Shown: piece after piece, positions 13,100 to 25,322 of the stretch
Position numbering within the stretch: position 1 is the first letter of the stretch
How the letters are laid out: every line of letters begins with the position of its first letter
Notes under the pieces: model-generated
Told to the model about the DNA's origin: nothing
The model's database searches: none
What the model saw: only the letters and a program-made list of their open reading frames with translations
Position numbers and translations under genes: made by a program
Origin: Brachycybe producta
Taxonomy: Eukaryota; Arthropoda; Diplopoda; Playtdesmida; Andrognathidae
Direction of reading: 5' to 3'
Length of the DNA stretch: 64,000 bases
Assembly: GCA_036925085.1 (NCBI GenBank)
Contig: JAUPFP010000024.1
Coordinates: forward strand, 1,081,001 to 1,145,000

Positions 13100-13790
13100 A
13101 AGTCCAAATTATAATCTGAATGAATCAAAGTGGTCATTACAGAAAGACAATGTCATATGACAGTAAATTGTCACATGTGGCTTCATAACTTTAAAACAGT
13201 CACAAAAGCAAATAAAAGAACATATGATAATGTCATAATATGTATCATTTGTTTATGATTACCATTACCTTTGGTTTGATTACAGAAAAACTCTTGTGAC
13301 AAGCATACCTTATGATATCACTGCTTGTGTTATTATTTTATAGCTTTTACTTTTTATATCATTCAATGACAGTCATATTCACAAAATGTTTGTCATAATA
13401 ATATTTTATTTTTTATTTTTTGTGACTGTTACAAGGGTATGAACCAGATATGACAATTTACTGTCTTTATGTAGTGAAGCCCATGGTGTACAGTATAATA
13501 TGAGTCCTAAAATGATACGGCACATGCAGTGACAGTGACAGTGTTTTATAATCTGCGCCAGTGGTGATGACAGGAAGATATTAAGAATGTCATGTGACAG
13601 TAAATCGGTCATATCTAGCTCATAACATTGTAACAGTCACATAAACACATACTATAAAAGATATATGGTAAATACTGTCGTATGTGTCTGGCTACCATTA
13701 CTAGCACAGCATAATATAACAGTCATAGACATAAACTGAAACAGCATATGCAGTGATATCATATGGTATGATTGTCATATTTTTTGTGAA
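13100..13790. repeat. Block of related short palindromes around TGACAGTAAATTGTCA
   Basis: Variants of ATGACAGTAAATTGTCACAT, AACAGTCACA and CAGTCATA recur in both orientations. The two halves (13130-13250 and 13560-13680) are similar. It looks like a decayed foldback element, but ends and target duplication are not clear. Confidence 0.5.
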
Positions 13791-15092
13791 TCGGCTTTTG
13801 AGTTCTAACACAGAATAAACCAGTTTTATTCAGTAACCTTTCTTCAGAGGGTTTTTTCCCCCCTTTTGGAAGGTTGAAGTTTGAATTTGAACCTAAGTTG
13901 TTACACTAAAAGGACAAATCTAAGAAAACACCTTATAAATATCAGTCTATACAAGGTCTATACAACACCGAATAAAATAGCATTCGGTTTTTGAAGTTTT
14001 GATCTCGGTTTTAGTAGAAGAAGAAGAAGAAGAAAATATCTTTCTCGTGAGCCATTGTTGTTGTGGCTTATGTCGATAAAGTGTTGCAAGTAATTTATAA
14101 CACTATTAAAAGGAAGGGGAAGTCAATTTCGTTTGTTACTTGTGGAATCAATTGGGATTTAATGTTAGGGTCTAGTTAGAAGAGGAGGGGGAAAAATTAG
14201 AAGAGAAAACCGGAGAGAGAGATGATGGTTCGTTCGTGAATGAACCAGAGAGAGTAAAAGAGAAGGGAGTTTGAGAGAGAGAGTTCAGGAATGAAAATTA
14301 GAATTCTTGGTCATCTGGAACTATTTCATTTTATGGACTTCTCAAATAGCCGTTTTTCGATGAAGGCTCCAAAAACACAACTAACTACGCTAATATCACG
14401 TTTTTTTATTGTTCTATCGCTTTAAATCGGTCTTTAAAGAACTTTAAAAGAACACGTTTGATGACGTTTTTCAGATGATTCTTTCAATGTTCTTTTAGTA
14501 ATGTTTAGAGTTTATCTAATTAGAGATAGATAAAGAGAGAGAGAGAGAGAAAGATATATCCGTTGGTGTTTTATATTCAACTGAAAAATGGGCACTTTCA
14601 GGGTCATTGAAGGTTTATGTAAATTAAACGCTCAAAATAAAATAAAAAAGGTCAGTTGACGAAAGGTCCACTTTAATATTTAATAAATAAAATTATGTTC
14701 AGTACATTAATTTGATTATTTCAACTGAAAATGAACCAGATTTTAATTTGACTTTTTGATCTTTTTTTTTCTCTCTTTTTATATTTTCGCATTAAAAGTG
14801 AATATTATCATTGTTCGAATTTGCAATGCGCAAAGCTTGGAGAGAGAAAAAAAATAAGTCATATCGTTGTGATAATTATATAATGTAGTAGGACATTTGT
14901 TACGCGAATACAATTAGTGTAAAACGAGACCATTTATCATTCATGTAATAGTTTAATGTAGTTTAAAAATTTCATAATTTTTCTAGAAGAATGAGTTTGG
15001 TTATTTTTTTTTTGTTAAAGTTGAAAAAAAATTGAATTGACTCTTTTCTAAAATATTTTATTTTAAATTTCTGGTTAATAATAACCCTCATA

Positions 15093-15730
15093 ACACATAC
15101 ATAGTTAAATGCATTTAAATATTAAACACGTTCTACAGAGCCCTGTGAAAGACAAACAAACAATATGTCGTCGAATTCAATTTATTCAGTTAATTAATCT
15201 GAAAATAATGAGATTAACACTTAAATATAAAAATATATGAACTATTGACATTAAAATATTGTTTAAGTATTTCAATATTAAAATATTAATAATAAAGTCA
15301 ATTTTTATTTGGTGTTCATATGTCCTTAACTGGATTCCGTATAATTCACCTAAACACATTTAATTTCAATTCATTTAACTCATGTGTGAGTACAAGTTAT
15401 AAGAAGAAGCATTCACTAATAACCTTGTACTCACACATGAGTTAAATGAATTGAAATTAAATGTGTTTAGGTGAATTATACGGAATCCAGTTAAGGACAC
15501 ATGAACCCAAATAAAAATTTACTTTTATTATTAATATTTTAAATTGAAATACTAAATCAATATTTTGTCAATATAGTTTCTATATTATATTTAAGTATTA
15601 ACTCAATATTTTCAGATTAATTAACTGAATAAATTGAATTCGATATATTGTTTGTTTGTCTTTCACAGGGCTCTGTAGGACACGTTTATTTATTATTTAA
15701 ATGTATTTAAATTATCAGGTGTGTACTAGG
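15093..15730. mobile_element. Giant foldback (about 640-bp palindrome)
   Basis: Two arms of about 300 bp are inverted copies, with shared blocks GTTAAATGCATTTAAATATT, TTCTACAGAGCCCTGTGAAA, GGATTCCGTATAATTCACCT and AACTCATGTGTGAGTACAAG. They meet at a short loop near 15400-15415. A half copy lies at 1094-1400 and a rearranged copy at 26306-26685. Confidence 0.9.
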
Positions 15731-15734
15731 TATA

Positions 15735-16012
15735 TGGAAAAATTGAAAGTGTTTTAGAAACTAGAATGGTAACTGAATCACTTCATAGTATATATTTTTA
15801 TGTTGATTTATATTTTTTTCAAAATAAACTTTTTATAGAGAAAAACTAAAAAAATATTGTCTGCTTAAAGTTAGACGTTAGTTTAAAAGATATTAACATG
15901 GAAATACCCTTAAGTCATTGTGGTGCCCGTCTAGTTTCTAAAACATTTAAGTTTTTTTTTTTTTTAATTTTGCTCTTTAAAGTGGCGTTTACACTTTAAA
16001 ACTACCTTAAAG
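15735..16012. mobile_element. Family-A foldback MITE
   Basis: Both arms are present (TTTTAGAAACTAGAATGGTA; GTGCCCGTCTAGTTTCTAAA), with the right terminal block TGGCGTTTACACTTTAAAAC ending at CTACCTTAAAG. This shows the family end to be CTTTAAGGTAG/TTAAGGTGG. Confidence 0.8.
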
Positions 16013-17334
16013 AAGACACTGTTTGAATTTTTGTCTTTTTTTCTCTCAGTTTTAAGGTATAAAATGGGGGGGGGGAACTAATAATATTAGTAATAATTTG
16101 TAACTTTTAGTATTTTTTTTTTCCTGCTGTAATAATATATTCGATTAACAATTAGGCCTATCGGCGAAAATGAGTCGGCAAAAGAGATTTTTTTTTGTCG
16201 TTTTCCTTCTTCTTTTGGTCGAGAAATGGAGATGAAAAAAAAAAAACATTTTCCTGATTTGAAAATTCCATTCTCCGTCGTTTCACAATGAAGATCATTT
16301 CCACATCGGTGAACACATCCGAATATAGAGAGAATGTGTGTTTGATTTCTGCGACACTTGACTAATAACATCAGTCTACAATAGAGAACGAAGAGGAGGA
16401 AGAGGGTTTTTTTTCAAATGGAGAAAAAGAAGATAGAAAACCCCCTCCTTTGCTGCCTATTCATTGTGGTCTTTACAATTTGATCCGGGATTTATCCTGT
16501 TTGATTTGAATAAATAGTCTTGTTCTTGTTGGAGAAAAACCTACAATACAAAAATTTCTTCTTTAATCTTCTACTTTTATTCGAACTTGTCTTGTTTTTC
16601 TTTTAACTTAAATCCAAATGCAATGTTGTTGTTGTTGTTTTTCCTGCACAGCATTGTTGTTCGTAGTGATTGCCTCTCGTTTTATTACAGAGTTGTAATC
16701 ACATCATAAATTTTCTTTTATCTTCCTTTAATTTTCATAAAGTACATCTTGTGTTAAGTTTGGTGATCGAATTTGTTACAGTTTAGATCAAGATTTTTTT
16801 GAAGTATTTTTTTCCCCTCTTGTTCTGTCCTCGTTCCCCCCCCCCCCCCCCCCCCGGAAAAAAAACGTGTCTTTCTTCACATTATTCTAAATACACCCTC
16901 CATGGTTCCTCCTATCTTTATATTTATTGCTTTAAATAATTCACTCGGACAATTTTGAGAGTGGTGGTGGACATACATTTTGACTTAGGTTGTTAAAGGA
17001 TTCGAATCTTTTTTTTTTGTATTCAGTCACATTTTTGCGGTAAATTGCCTTTGTCCAATAGGTGGACCTTATCTACAGTATGTTTCAAAAGCCACCTCCT
17101 CTATCTGCTCCCCTTCCCTCTTTTTTGTCTTAATTATCACAACATACTTTAGTAACAAAGTCATAGATGCTCCCGAGGTTTACGCCCCGAGGGAGTAAAC
17201 TTTTTACCCATTCTCATCATATTGCTACCGTGACCACTTTTGACCCAACATTCAAATTTTAAGCAAGTGGGGAAACAACAGCAATTTCTTTAAATTTTTT
17301 GTAGAACAATATTTTCACGTTCTTGTTCTGTCTA

Positions 17335-17790
17335 TGAGGTGTCAAATTAAGAAAAACTTGAATGTGTTTTAGAAACTAGAAGGGTAACTTAATCACATAT
17401 GAGTATTATTTGAAAACTAGTGGGGTTACCCGTCATAAATGACGGGAGCATCTAGTTTAATTTTTGTGTGAATGTTCGGTTGTCATGAAGTAATTTGCGT
17501 TGACTGGAGAGCGCGACATAAAGTTGACCTTGAGAAAAAAAAAGCGGTTCATTTAAATTTAAATTCCGACGTACTTACACATTTTTGTCCTTGTTTGTAC
17601 AACGTTATACACAGACAGACCGACAAAGCTTAATATATTTAAAAAATAATCCAACGACGCCCATAGCAGACTATGTTTTTCTTTTAATGTTTGCTTATAA
17701 AAAGTTTATTTTGAAAGATATATCAAGCATGAAAATAATAACTCCTTAATATGTGATTGAGCTACCCATTAAGTTTCGAATTAGCACTTA
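17335..17790. mobile_element. Family-A MITE interrupted by a Helitron-like element
   Basis: Left arm (TTTTAGAAACTAGAAGGGTA) ends in TATTTGAAAA, where a CTAG-ended insertion begins. The right arm resumes at about 17690 with TTATTTTGAAAGATATATCA. Confidence 0.65.
17417..17690 (-). mobile_element. Non-autonomous Helitron-like element lacking the MITE cargo
   Basis: Read on the minus strand, the terminus is hairpin CCCGTCATTTATGACGGG, eight bases, then CTAG, followed by a host T. This is the Helitron 3' pattern. It shares GTTGACCTTGAGAAAAAAAA and CATTTAAATTTAAATTCCGA with the copies at 26685 and 36991. The far (5') end is not certain. Confidence 0.55.
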
Positions 17791-18929
17791 TTACAATTAC
17801 AATTAGTATTCTGCAAGCAGCCAAATAGGCCTATGGCAGAGGGACATAAAAGTCCACATGCTGCATTAAGCAGTGTCAAGCACATATAAAAAACAAAATG
17901 AATATACAAAATTATCCCCATTCACCACCACTTCTTCCTCAGGAAGAGAGTTCCCCATTGTCTTTATAACTCTAGGAGAGAAAAAAAGACCAATAATATG
18001 AATCTGTCTTAGAACTTTCTCTTTAATTTGGTGTTTGTTAAATTTTAAATGTGGTAGCAATCTCTGAGATATTTAATTTTAAACGATTTAGCTTGTGTTT
18101 ACTACTCTTTATAATATACTATAGTAACAGATTTGATGTATTAGTGGTTCTGATAACATAATGTAAGATAGAAAGAACATGAATGGAATGAAAATGTAAC
18201 TCGAGGGTCAATTTTGTTTTTGGAGTTCATGGAGTACCACTCTCTCTCTCTCTCGGTCCACCACCAACTACCAAAATTACAAGGATCTAATTAAGTTATG
18301 TCATATAAATTGTATATGACGTTTGATTTATTAAGATGGATCACCTAAAAACGCCGCCGCCGCCGCCACCACCACCATCACCAAAATGCACTTTGTATGA
18401 AATACAGTTAACCGGTCTTTTCAGTAGGGGTCGCTGCTTTTATGTTGTCATAAATAATATTCCTTCATTCCTTTTTTTTTGTTTGTTTATCAGTAAAATC
18501 CTATAAATGCCATTTGGACTTTTCAGGTTAATTTCAAAGCAATTAAACCTCATAGATGATGAAATTCCCAATAGAAATTCAGGACAAAAAAAAAGACAAA
18601 ATAACTCATTCTATTTATTTGCTTGCCGTCTATGCAATTTAATATATAAATGATGCACTTTTATGTCGTCGTCGTCTACCTTCTATTGCGCTTTTAAACA
18701 TCAAATTGCAATTTTGTTTGCTGGTTTCATAAGGTGGGATTCACAATCATTTTGGGAGGTTTTGTCCCCTTTTTTTAGGGGGAATTGATATTTCTAAGGT
18801 GTCTTTTTTTGTTGCTGTTGTTTTTGTTTCTTCTTCTTCTTCTTCAAAATAAAATAAGTTTTATTTCTATGAATTACAATCAGGTTTCTGAATTAAGTTG
18901 GGTTTTTTTAAAGCGTAAACACCACTTGA

Positions 18930-19200
18930 GATCTTGTTTTTCAGATGTAAAATGAAGAGAAACTTGAATATTATAATTTTAGAAACTAGAAGGGTAGCAC
19001 AATTAATTATATGTTGATATATTTTGAATTAAGCTTTTTATGTCAATTTGAAAGATTTTTTTTTTAATTTTGGTCTCTAAAAAGCTTATTTTAAAATGTT
19101 TTTTAATGTGCTGTATTGTGCCGGTCTAGTTTCTAAAAATACTTTTCTAGTTTCTGTTATTTTTTTTTTTGTTCTTGAAAGACAGAATAATCAGATTTTG
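18930..19200. mobile_element. Family-A foldback MITE
   Basis: Arms ATTTTAGAAACTAGAAGGGT and GTGCCGGTCTAGTTTCTAAA with GAAAGACAGAATAATCAG at the right. Confidence 0.75.
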
Positions 19201-19865
19201 ATTCTATTTTTCTTTCAAAGTCTTAACTTTTTCTATATGGATGTATTTTTTTAAGGTAACAACAAAAATAATAGACAAAAAAAAAATAAGTTGTTTGGAC
19301 GTATTTTTATTTAACGTTGTTGACACTTTTTTTTTTCGCCCATTTTTCTATATATTTTTTTCGGAGGAGCCGTTCTTTCGTTACCGAAATTATTAACTTT
19401 TATGTCGAGGGAAAAAGATTTGGTCGTTCATGTTACAGTTGACAATTTTGTTATTTATTTTTGGTTTCTACTCTGTAAGAAGGTTGATTTTTCTTCTTCT
19501 TCTTCTCGCACCAAAGTAAACACAAACATTGAAGGAGATTTTTCTACTTTCTAACAACAACAACAACATACAAAAACCTTGATATAAATTCAATATTTAT
19601 ATCTGTAGAGAAAAAAAGAAATCCCATTTGTTGTTACTTTAAACATTTATTTCTTGATTTATAAGTTAAAGTTAATTGAGTTCTTCTTTGTATTGTAAGT
19701 TATGGATGTGAAGCCTTTTTAAGCCGCGTTTACACGAGGCCAGTTGATAGGCAGGTTCGACTAGCCTTCGTTTTTTGAGCAGGTTGCTACTGGTCTAGCC
19801 AGACAGGTCGACTTAACCGAAGAGTAAGTTTTGAAGTTGTTGGTTGAGACCAGTTGCTTTTCAAC

Positions 19866-20009
19866 ACAGGCAATTAGAAATCGGGACATACAGAAGTTGG
19901 CTCCGCCCTTTTTTATGACGACCGGCAACTTCTAATTTGTTTGTTGTATGGGTTCGATGTAGAAAAGGGCGGAGCATGTGACCGTCAAACTACATAACCA
20001 ACCAATTAG
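19866..20009. mobile_element. Promoter-motif MITE, right arm missing
   Basis: Left end ACAGGCAATTAGAAATCGGG, GGCTCCGCCC and AGGGCGGAGCATGTGAC are present. Similarity stops at ACCAACCAATTAG, before the right arm. Confidence 0.8.
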
Positions 20010-20399
20010 CCACCACCATTTTTCTTCGACTGACGCCGCAATCGGCATCGTTTAGGTCCGTAATGGACCCAGAGCCAACTAAAATTTATCATCAAAAGTA
20101 TTGACAATGTTATCTCTTATTTACAGTGTTATTTTAAATTTGGTTATGTGTTTTCTGCGCGGAATAAAAAGGCTAAAAAATAAATAACAACTTCCTTTAT
20201 TCATTTTGATGAATTTGATGATGAAAAATACATGTTATGAAAAAAAAAAAAAGATCTGCTTATTTCTGAATGCAAATTTACATAATTATTACGTCTATTC
20301 GTAATGGTAGTTTGCGTGTTTATCATTCATTGATTGGTAATAACGTGTAGGTTGGAGTGTGAGATTGTGTTGTTCATTTAATATTGTATTGCAATTCAT

Positions 20400-20433
20400 T
20401 CGTTTATTGCTTCAGAAATCATCATCATCATCA

Positions 20434-20479
<46 letters not shown>
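20400..20479. repeat. Compound (TCA)(TC)(CA) microsatellite
   Basis: ATC/TCA, TC and CA runs adjoin the next MITE, whose first base merges with the CA run. Confidence 0.9.
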
Positions 20480-20485
<6 letters not shown>

Positions 20486-20685
20486 AATTAGAAATCGGGA
20501 TGAACAGAAGTTGGCTCCGCCCTTTTTATGACAACCGGCAACTTCTATTTGGTTTGTTGTGTGGTTCGACGTTGAAAAGGGCGGAGCCTGTGACGTCAGA
20601 CTACTTAACTAACCAATTAGAAGTTGCCGGTCGTCATAAAAAGGGCGGAGCCAACTTCTGTTTGTCCCGATTTCTAGTTGCCTGT
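20480..20685. mobile_element. Promoter-motif MITE, near-intact
   Basis: Arms ATTAGAAATCGGGATGAACA and TGTTTGTCCCGATTTCTAG; interior TTGGTTTGTTGTGTGGTTCG, GGGCGGAGCC (twice), TGACGTCA and CCAATTAG. Target duplication cannot be judged because the left flank is a CA repeat. Confidence 0.88.
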
Positions 20686-21061
20686 TCGCTCTCCCTCTTT
20701 CTCTCTCCCCCTCTTTCAATTTCCGTGGTTTTTTTCTAGTATTAAGTTGTATTCTAGGTTTTTTTTTAGTTTTGTGAGCAGATTGAGTCATAATACAAAA
20801 TGTGAATATAAAAGTTCACTGAATTTGTTGTTGTTGTTATTATTATAAAGGGGTTTGGGGAGGAAGGGAGTGAGGTAGGTATATACCGAGTGTGGTGCAC
20901 GTAAAGCGTCCAGGTGGGAATCACTAGTAAACCGTAGAGCTGAGCAAAGCAATTACCTTTCTTGAACGCTGGCTTCAGAGAACAGAACATTGTTAGATGG
21001 AATTTTTTTTTACTAGAAAAAAAAAAACCGTTATAAGTAGACATGGTTATCAGAAGCTTAT

Positions 21062-21754
21062 TAAAGAGAAATAAGAACTAGAACTGATGTATATTTCTGG
21101 TCTTTCTTTTCAAATATATTTTGTAGGGATGGGTCATTTGAATCCCGTGAAAAATATTCGAGATTCGAATCCGCGAATCTTGAAAAATATTCGAGATTCG
21201 AAAACTCGAATCTTCGCGCTTTTTTCGTCTTTCGAATCCTTCGAATCCTAACCTAAAAAAACGGTTAAAAATGTTAGTAAAATTAGTTTTAACTCCATTG
21301 TGCGACACTTGTTTTTGTATTATTAATAATTTAATATTTAATATTATTTCATTTATTTCTATTTTCTTAATAAATAATATATTATTCTTATATGATGGAT
21401 TCGAGATTCCAGGGATTCGAGAACCTTTTAGGATTCGATTTTAGGACGATTTCAATTCGACAATGATTTGTCTAAACCTTGTCTAAATGTTTGGGAATTA
21501 TCATTCCTGCCAACATGGCTCTCTAGCTGATTGCAGATGTTCCTGAGTTGAATTGAATCTTCTATGGATGATGATGATCCTGTTTCTCTAAACGATGAAA
21601 ACAAAGCACTTGTTTTATTGGCTGATAGTCTAGCTGCCGGTTTTTTATTAACCAAACAGGGCTGGATTGGCCCTTTGACTGTGTTTTCTAATGAAGTAAT
21701 ATTATTTGAAGTGGTTCTTCCTGACTTCGTTTGTAGTTCCTGAGGAACATTCAT
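21062..21754 (-). pseudogene. Degraded dispersed ORF split by a hAT-like fragment
   Basis: A 100-residue minus-strand frame at 21452-21754 (GPIQPCLVNKKPAARLSANK; SIQLRNICNQLESHVG) and the block at 21062-21123 match parts of 3201-3476. The segment between them (21124 to about 21450) is a hAT-like insertion. The Ser-rich frame with a GPxQP motif recalls N-terminal regions of ZMYM/hAT-type proteins, but that is a weak resemblance. No intact function is expected. Confidence 0.35.
21124..21450. mobile_element. hAT-like element, right end lost
   Basis: Left end TAGGGATGGGTCATTTGAAT and the repeated GAATCTTGAAAAATATTCGA blocks match the complete element at 36663-37629. The right terminal CCCCACCTCTA is missing. 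Confidence 0.65.
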
Positions 21755-22293
21755 CGTTAAAGAGAGCGGACACGACGCGTTTTACCTGTGCTACACAATT
21801 TCTATATAAGCTGCTTTATTGCTTCGTTGAGTTTGCGTTTTTGAAGCAGAATATAAAAAAAATCCTCTTCTTTTCAGAAAATGATGCCGCTAATAATTTT
21901 TTTGGCTTCTTGAAAACCCAATTGATGAAATAGGGGAAGAGAATGATGATTTTCGGTGGGTTGATTTTGCGCCACCGCCAACCAAAGTGCGGATATTCAC
22001 GATTATAAGTTATTAGTAAAAAGGGAAAGAAAAAAAAGGGTTGAGAGAGAGAGAGAGAGTTTGACGCTATTTTCACTCTTTATTTTTCATTTGGATATCG
22101 ATTGAATAATCTCCTCTTGGCTTGATTTTAAATGGATCTGATGGAAATAGGATGATGATGTCATTTCTTCTTTTAAAGTTTTGCTTTTCTACGGTTAGGG
22201 CGGTTCAATACAGCTACCAAGGCTCACAAGAGCTACTAGGGGCAGAACAGCTACTTGAGTCACTACAGCTACCAAAAAAATATAACCCATTCT

Positions 22294-22470
22294 CCCTAAC
22301 CGAACCTTACTTAATGAAACCTAACCTAACTGAACCTTACTTTCCCTAACCTAACCGAACCGAACTTTACCTAATGAAACCTAACCTAACCTAACCGAAC
22401 TTTACCTAATGAAACCTAACCTAACCTAACCGAACTTTACCTAATGAAACCTAACCGAACCTAAACTAAA
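22294..22470. repeat. CCTAA-rich (TTAGG-like) minisatellite
   Basis: Units of about 35 bp made of CCTAACCTAACCTAACCGAA and CTTTACCTAATGAAA repeat about five times. Flanking CAGCTACTTGAGTCA (about 22248-22262) and TGACTCAAGTAGCTG (about 22476-22490) are inverted copies, so the array sits in the loop of an inverted repeat. Confidence 0.85.
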
Positions 22471-22797
22471 CTTAATGACTCAAGTAGCTGTAATGAGCCA
22501 GTCCCTTTTCTACTCTCATCATTAGAATGAAAACAATGATGCTTCAATGAGTAGACTTGCTGTAGTAGTGTGATAACTAGGCCTACCACATTAATTAATT
22601 ATTTGTTATATACTAGAAGAGGCATTTTCTTTCTTCTTAACTATAAAGATTAAAAGAGTATTGTAGAAAACACACCCTGTATTAAGCTGTCAGATCTAAA
22701 GGATTTTAACTTTAAATCTTTGTTATAATCCGAGTCATATTATCACTAGAGACGACAGTGTGTTATCAGGTAATAGCTTATGATATTATTATTATTA

Positions 22798-23529
22798 CAG
22801 TAGTATCTCGATTATCCGGATCTCAGTAATCCAGAATGGCTTTTATCATGTAATATAAATGTGTTTTATTTAGTTTATCAGTGTTTTTAAGGTGGCTGAA
22901 TAGATATTTATTTTGTTTTTGTTCGTCCAGGTGGCGCCACTGCAGTGGCTTTTTATATTCTATAGGAAAACTCCTTCCTCCTCTCCACCTGCGGTTTTGA
23001 GAACAGTTATATTTTTCAAGCGAATGTTTTTCAGGAGAAACATTATGAAAAAATTCAAAGTTTTTTTTTAAAAACTAGAATAGTTGGTGATAATGCTTAA
23101 AGTATTTTCATGAAGATATCTTTCAAAATAAACTTTTTATGACAACCTTTTTCAAACAAAAGGTTGAAAATGGTTTTTCCATTGAAATGTCAATGGAAAA
23201 ACGAAAACAAAATGTCAAACTGAACTATAAAATGTGTAGTTTTTAAGATATTGTCATGATAAGACTTTTAACATAATCTTTTACCATTCTAGTTTTGAAA
23301 ACAATTCGATTTTTTTCATAAAAAAACGTTCGCTTTACATTTTTGCGACACAAACGTCTAAGTAGCCATAGCATTAGACACTGCAGTGGCGCCGTCTGGT
23401 GGGACAAAAAGCAAAATGAATATCTATAAAGCCACCTTAATTTTGAAGCCTCTGAATAATTAAGAAGAGAATTATTCTGAATTATCCGGACTCTGTCCCA
23501 TTTAATTCCGAATAATTAAGATTCTACTG
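22798..23529. mobile_element. pogo/Tigger-like element with TA target duplication
   Basis: Ends CAGTAGTATCTCGATTATCC and, inverted, CAGTAGAATCTTAATTATTC (16 of 20 identical), flanked by TA on both sides. These ends are typical of pogo/Tigger elements. No transposase remains; most of the interior is another element (22888-23439). Confidence 0.75.
22888..23439. mobile_element. Family-A-related long foldback nested in the pogo-like element
   Basis: Ends TAAGGTGGCTGAATAGATAT and, inverted, TAAGGTGGCTTTATAGATAT, followed by GGCGCCACTGCAGTGGC-type blocks. The core has family-A arms (AAAACTAGAATAGTTGGTGA; ACCATTCTAGTTTTGAAAAC). Confidence 0.75.
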
Positions 23530-24354
23530 TATTAATAATAATGTATATTCAAATATTGTTGTTATTTGGTGTTAAATTTTCTCATTGAAAAAGACGATAA
23601 TCTTCAAAGTAAACACGATAATATTATGGATGGATAACAATAATTGTAATTATGTATAGAAACATAAGTGTAAGTGTGGCTGGCACTACTTTTTTTCATT
23701 ATTGTTTGAAAAGTGTTGACGTTTTTTCTTCTTTTGAAATCCAATAATCATTAGTAGCTTACGCATGCGCATTTGCGAGCTGGAAAAAATCTAACATTTC
23801 TGAAGAAAAGCAAAGTGTTATTTTTTTTCTAACTCTTTAATTTTAAAAGAAATCTAAATTGGAAATTTTATGCTGATTGGAGAGTTGCCGTGTGTACGTG
23901 GTTTTTTTTACGTTCACGTCTTAACATTATTTTCAATACAAATCAAGGCAAGTCCTAAGTTACTCAAATATAATCTCCAATGTGTGTGTATTCAGATAGA
24001 AATGGTGCTGATTGGGTCATTACACACACAAAAAAAAACCCTCCTCTTAATGTAATTTAAGCCACGTTTATAGTTATGTTTTTTGATGACACGTCCTCCT
24101 CTCCTTAAGAAAAATGATAATGAAATCTCCACTATTAATGAAGATGTTGGTGTTGTGTTAAACTATGTTGAATTAAATTTTAAAAAATAATATTAATATT
24201 CATTTTTTTAAAACTGATTCTTAAGATTTATTTAATTAAATGTTAGAAGGCAATTTCAGAAAAAAACGATGGTTTTCTCAAAAAAAAAAATTGTGTAAAC
24301 TGCGATGAAAAAAAATGATTTTAAGAAGTTTTTTTATAATTTCTTCCAACTCTT

Positions 24355-24620
24355 GATTATTTTGCTTGTTTCAGAATAGCAACACAAAAGAAGACATTGA
24401 AATTGTGTGTTAGAAATTAGAATCACTTAATTGTAATTTCATGTTGATATCTCAATCTTTCAAAATAAAACATTTTTATAGACAAAAATTAAAAAATATA
24501 TCATCTGCTTAAATTTGAGTCATTTTTTTTTCTAAACTGCTATTATAAAGCTTATTTTAAAATATATTAATATAAAAATATCCTTAAGTGATGAATTTAC
24601 TCGTCTACTTTCTAAAAACA
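24355..24620. mobile_element. Family-A MITE remnant
   Basis: Contains TCATGTTGATATCTCAATCT, AAAATATATCATCTGCTTAA and a degraded right arm GTCTACTTTCTAAAAACACT. Confidence 0.6.
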
Positions 24621-24742
24621 CTTTCAATTTCTTCTTAAAATTAAAGAACCACACACGCTGAAACAAATCCAGCTGAATTTCACTTTGTAAGGGAGTTTTT
24701 TTTTTATCAGGGACAAGGAACACAGAATTATTTATTCTTTAA

Positions 24743-25322
24743 GCCTCGTTTTCACGGTGGCGACACTTCTTTCGTGAGAATAGCTGTCATGAAAGTTGGC
24801 GATAGTTCACTCTCTCACGATAGCAGCAACTGTCTACACGTCTAGAAGTAACGTGATAGTTGTCTGTCACATGACAGTGTGACGTCTTACTTCACAGGAT
24901 ATCATTGAGTCAACAACAGTGTTGCCACTCTCCCTCCAGAAGCCAGATTTCCATACAAGTGCCGGTCACACAACAACTATTATTATTGCTTGACAGTATT
25001 ATCAACTATCTAGTCAAACGAGATAGTTGTGATAGTGCTATCACAACAGTATGTGACAGTGCTCGAATGACGATATTGGGCCCTAGATGATTTCATCAAC
25101 ATGTGACATTGTGTATCCTACATAATCCATGAACAGATTGTTGACATATAATTAATCTGAGTCATTGTGTATTCCTGTGTATCCCAGGCCTATAGCCTAA
25201 TGGCAGGAGGGCCTTTAACCCTTATTAGAGTGTGTGATAGTGACTATCATGTCATGTCTTCACGATGATAGTTTTCGCGATAGTTGCTGCTCTCATGACA
25301 GCAACTATCGTGAAAACGAGGC
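24743..25322. mobile_element. TTAA-flanked foldback element (580 bp)
   Basis: GCCTCGTTTTCACG and its inverse CGTGAAAACGAGGC lie directly inside TTAA on both sides (24739-24742, 25323-25326). Inside, GATAGTTGC and GCAACTATC recur in both orientations. The TTAA flank suggests a piggyBac-like target, although the CCC-type piggyBac end is absent. Confidence 0.65.

Noticed and set aside
13100..13790. CRISPR-like spaced repeats
   Set aside because: Repeats are palindromic, irregular in spacing and variable, and the host is clearly a eukaryote.
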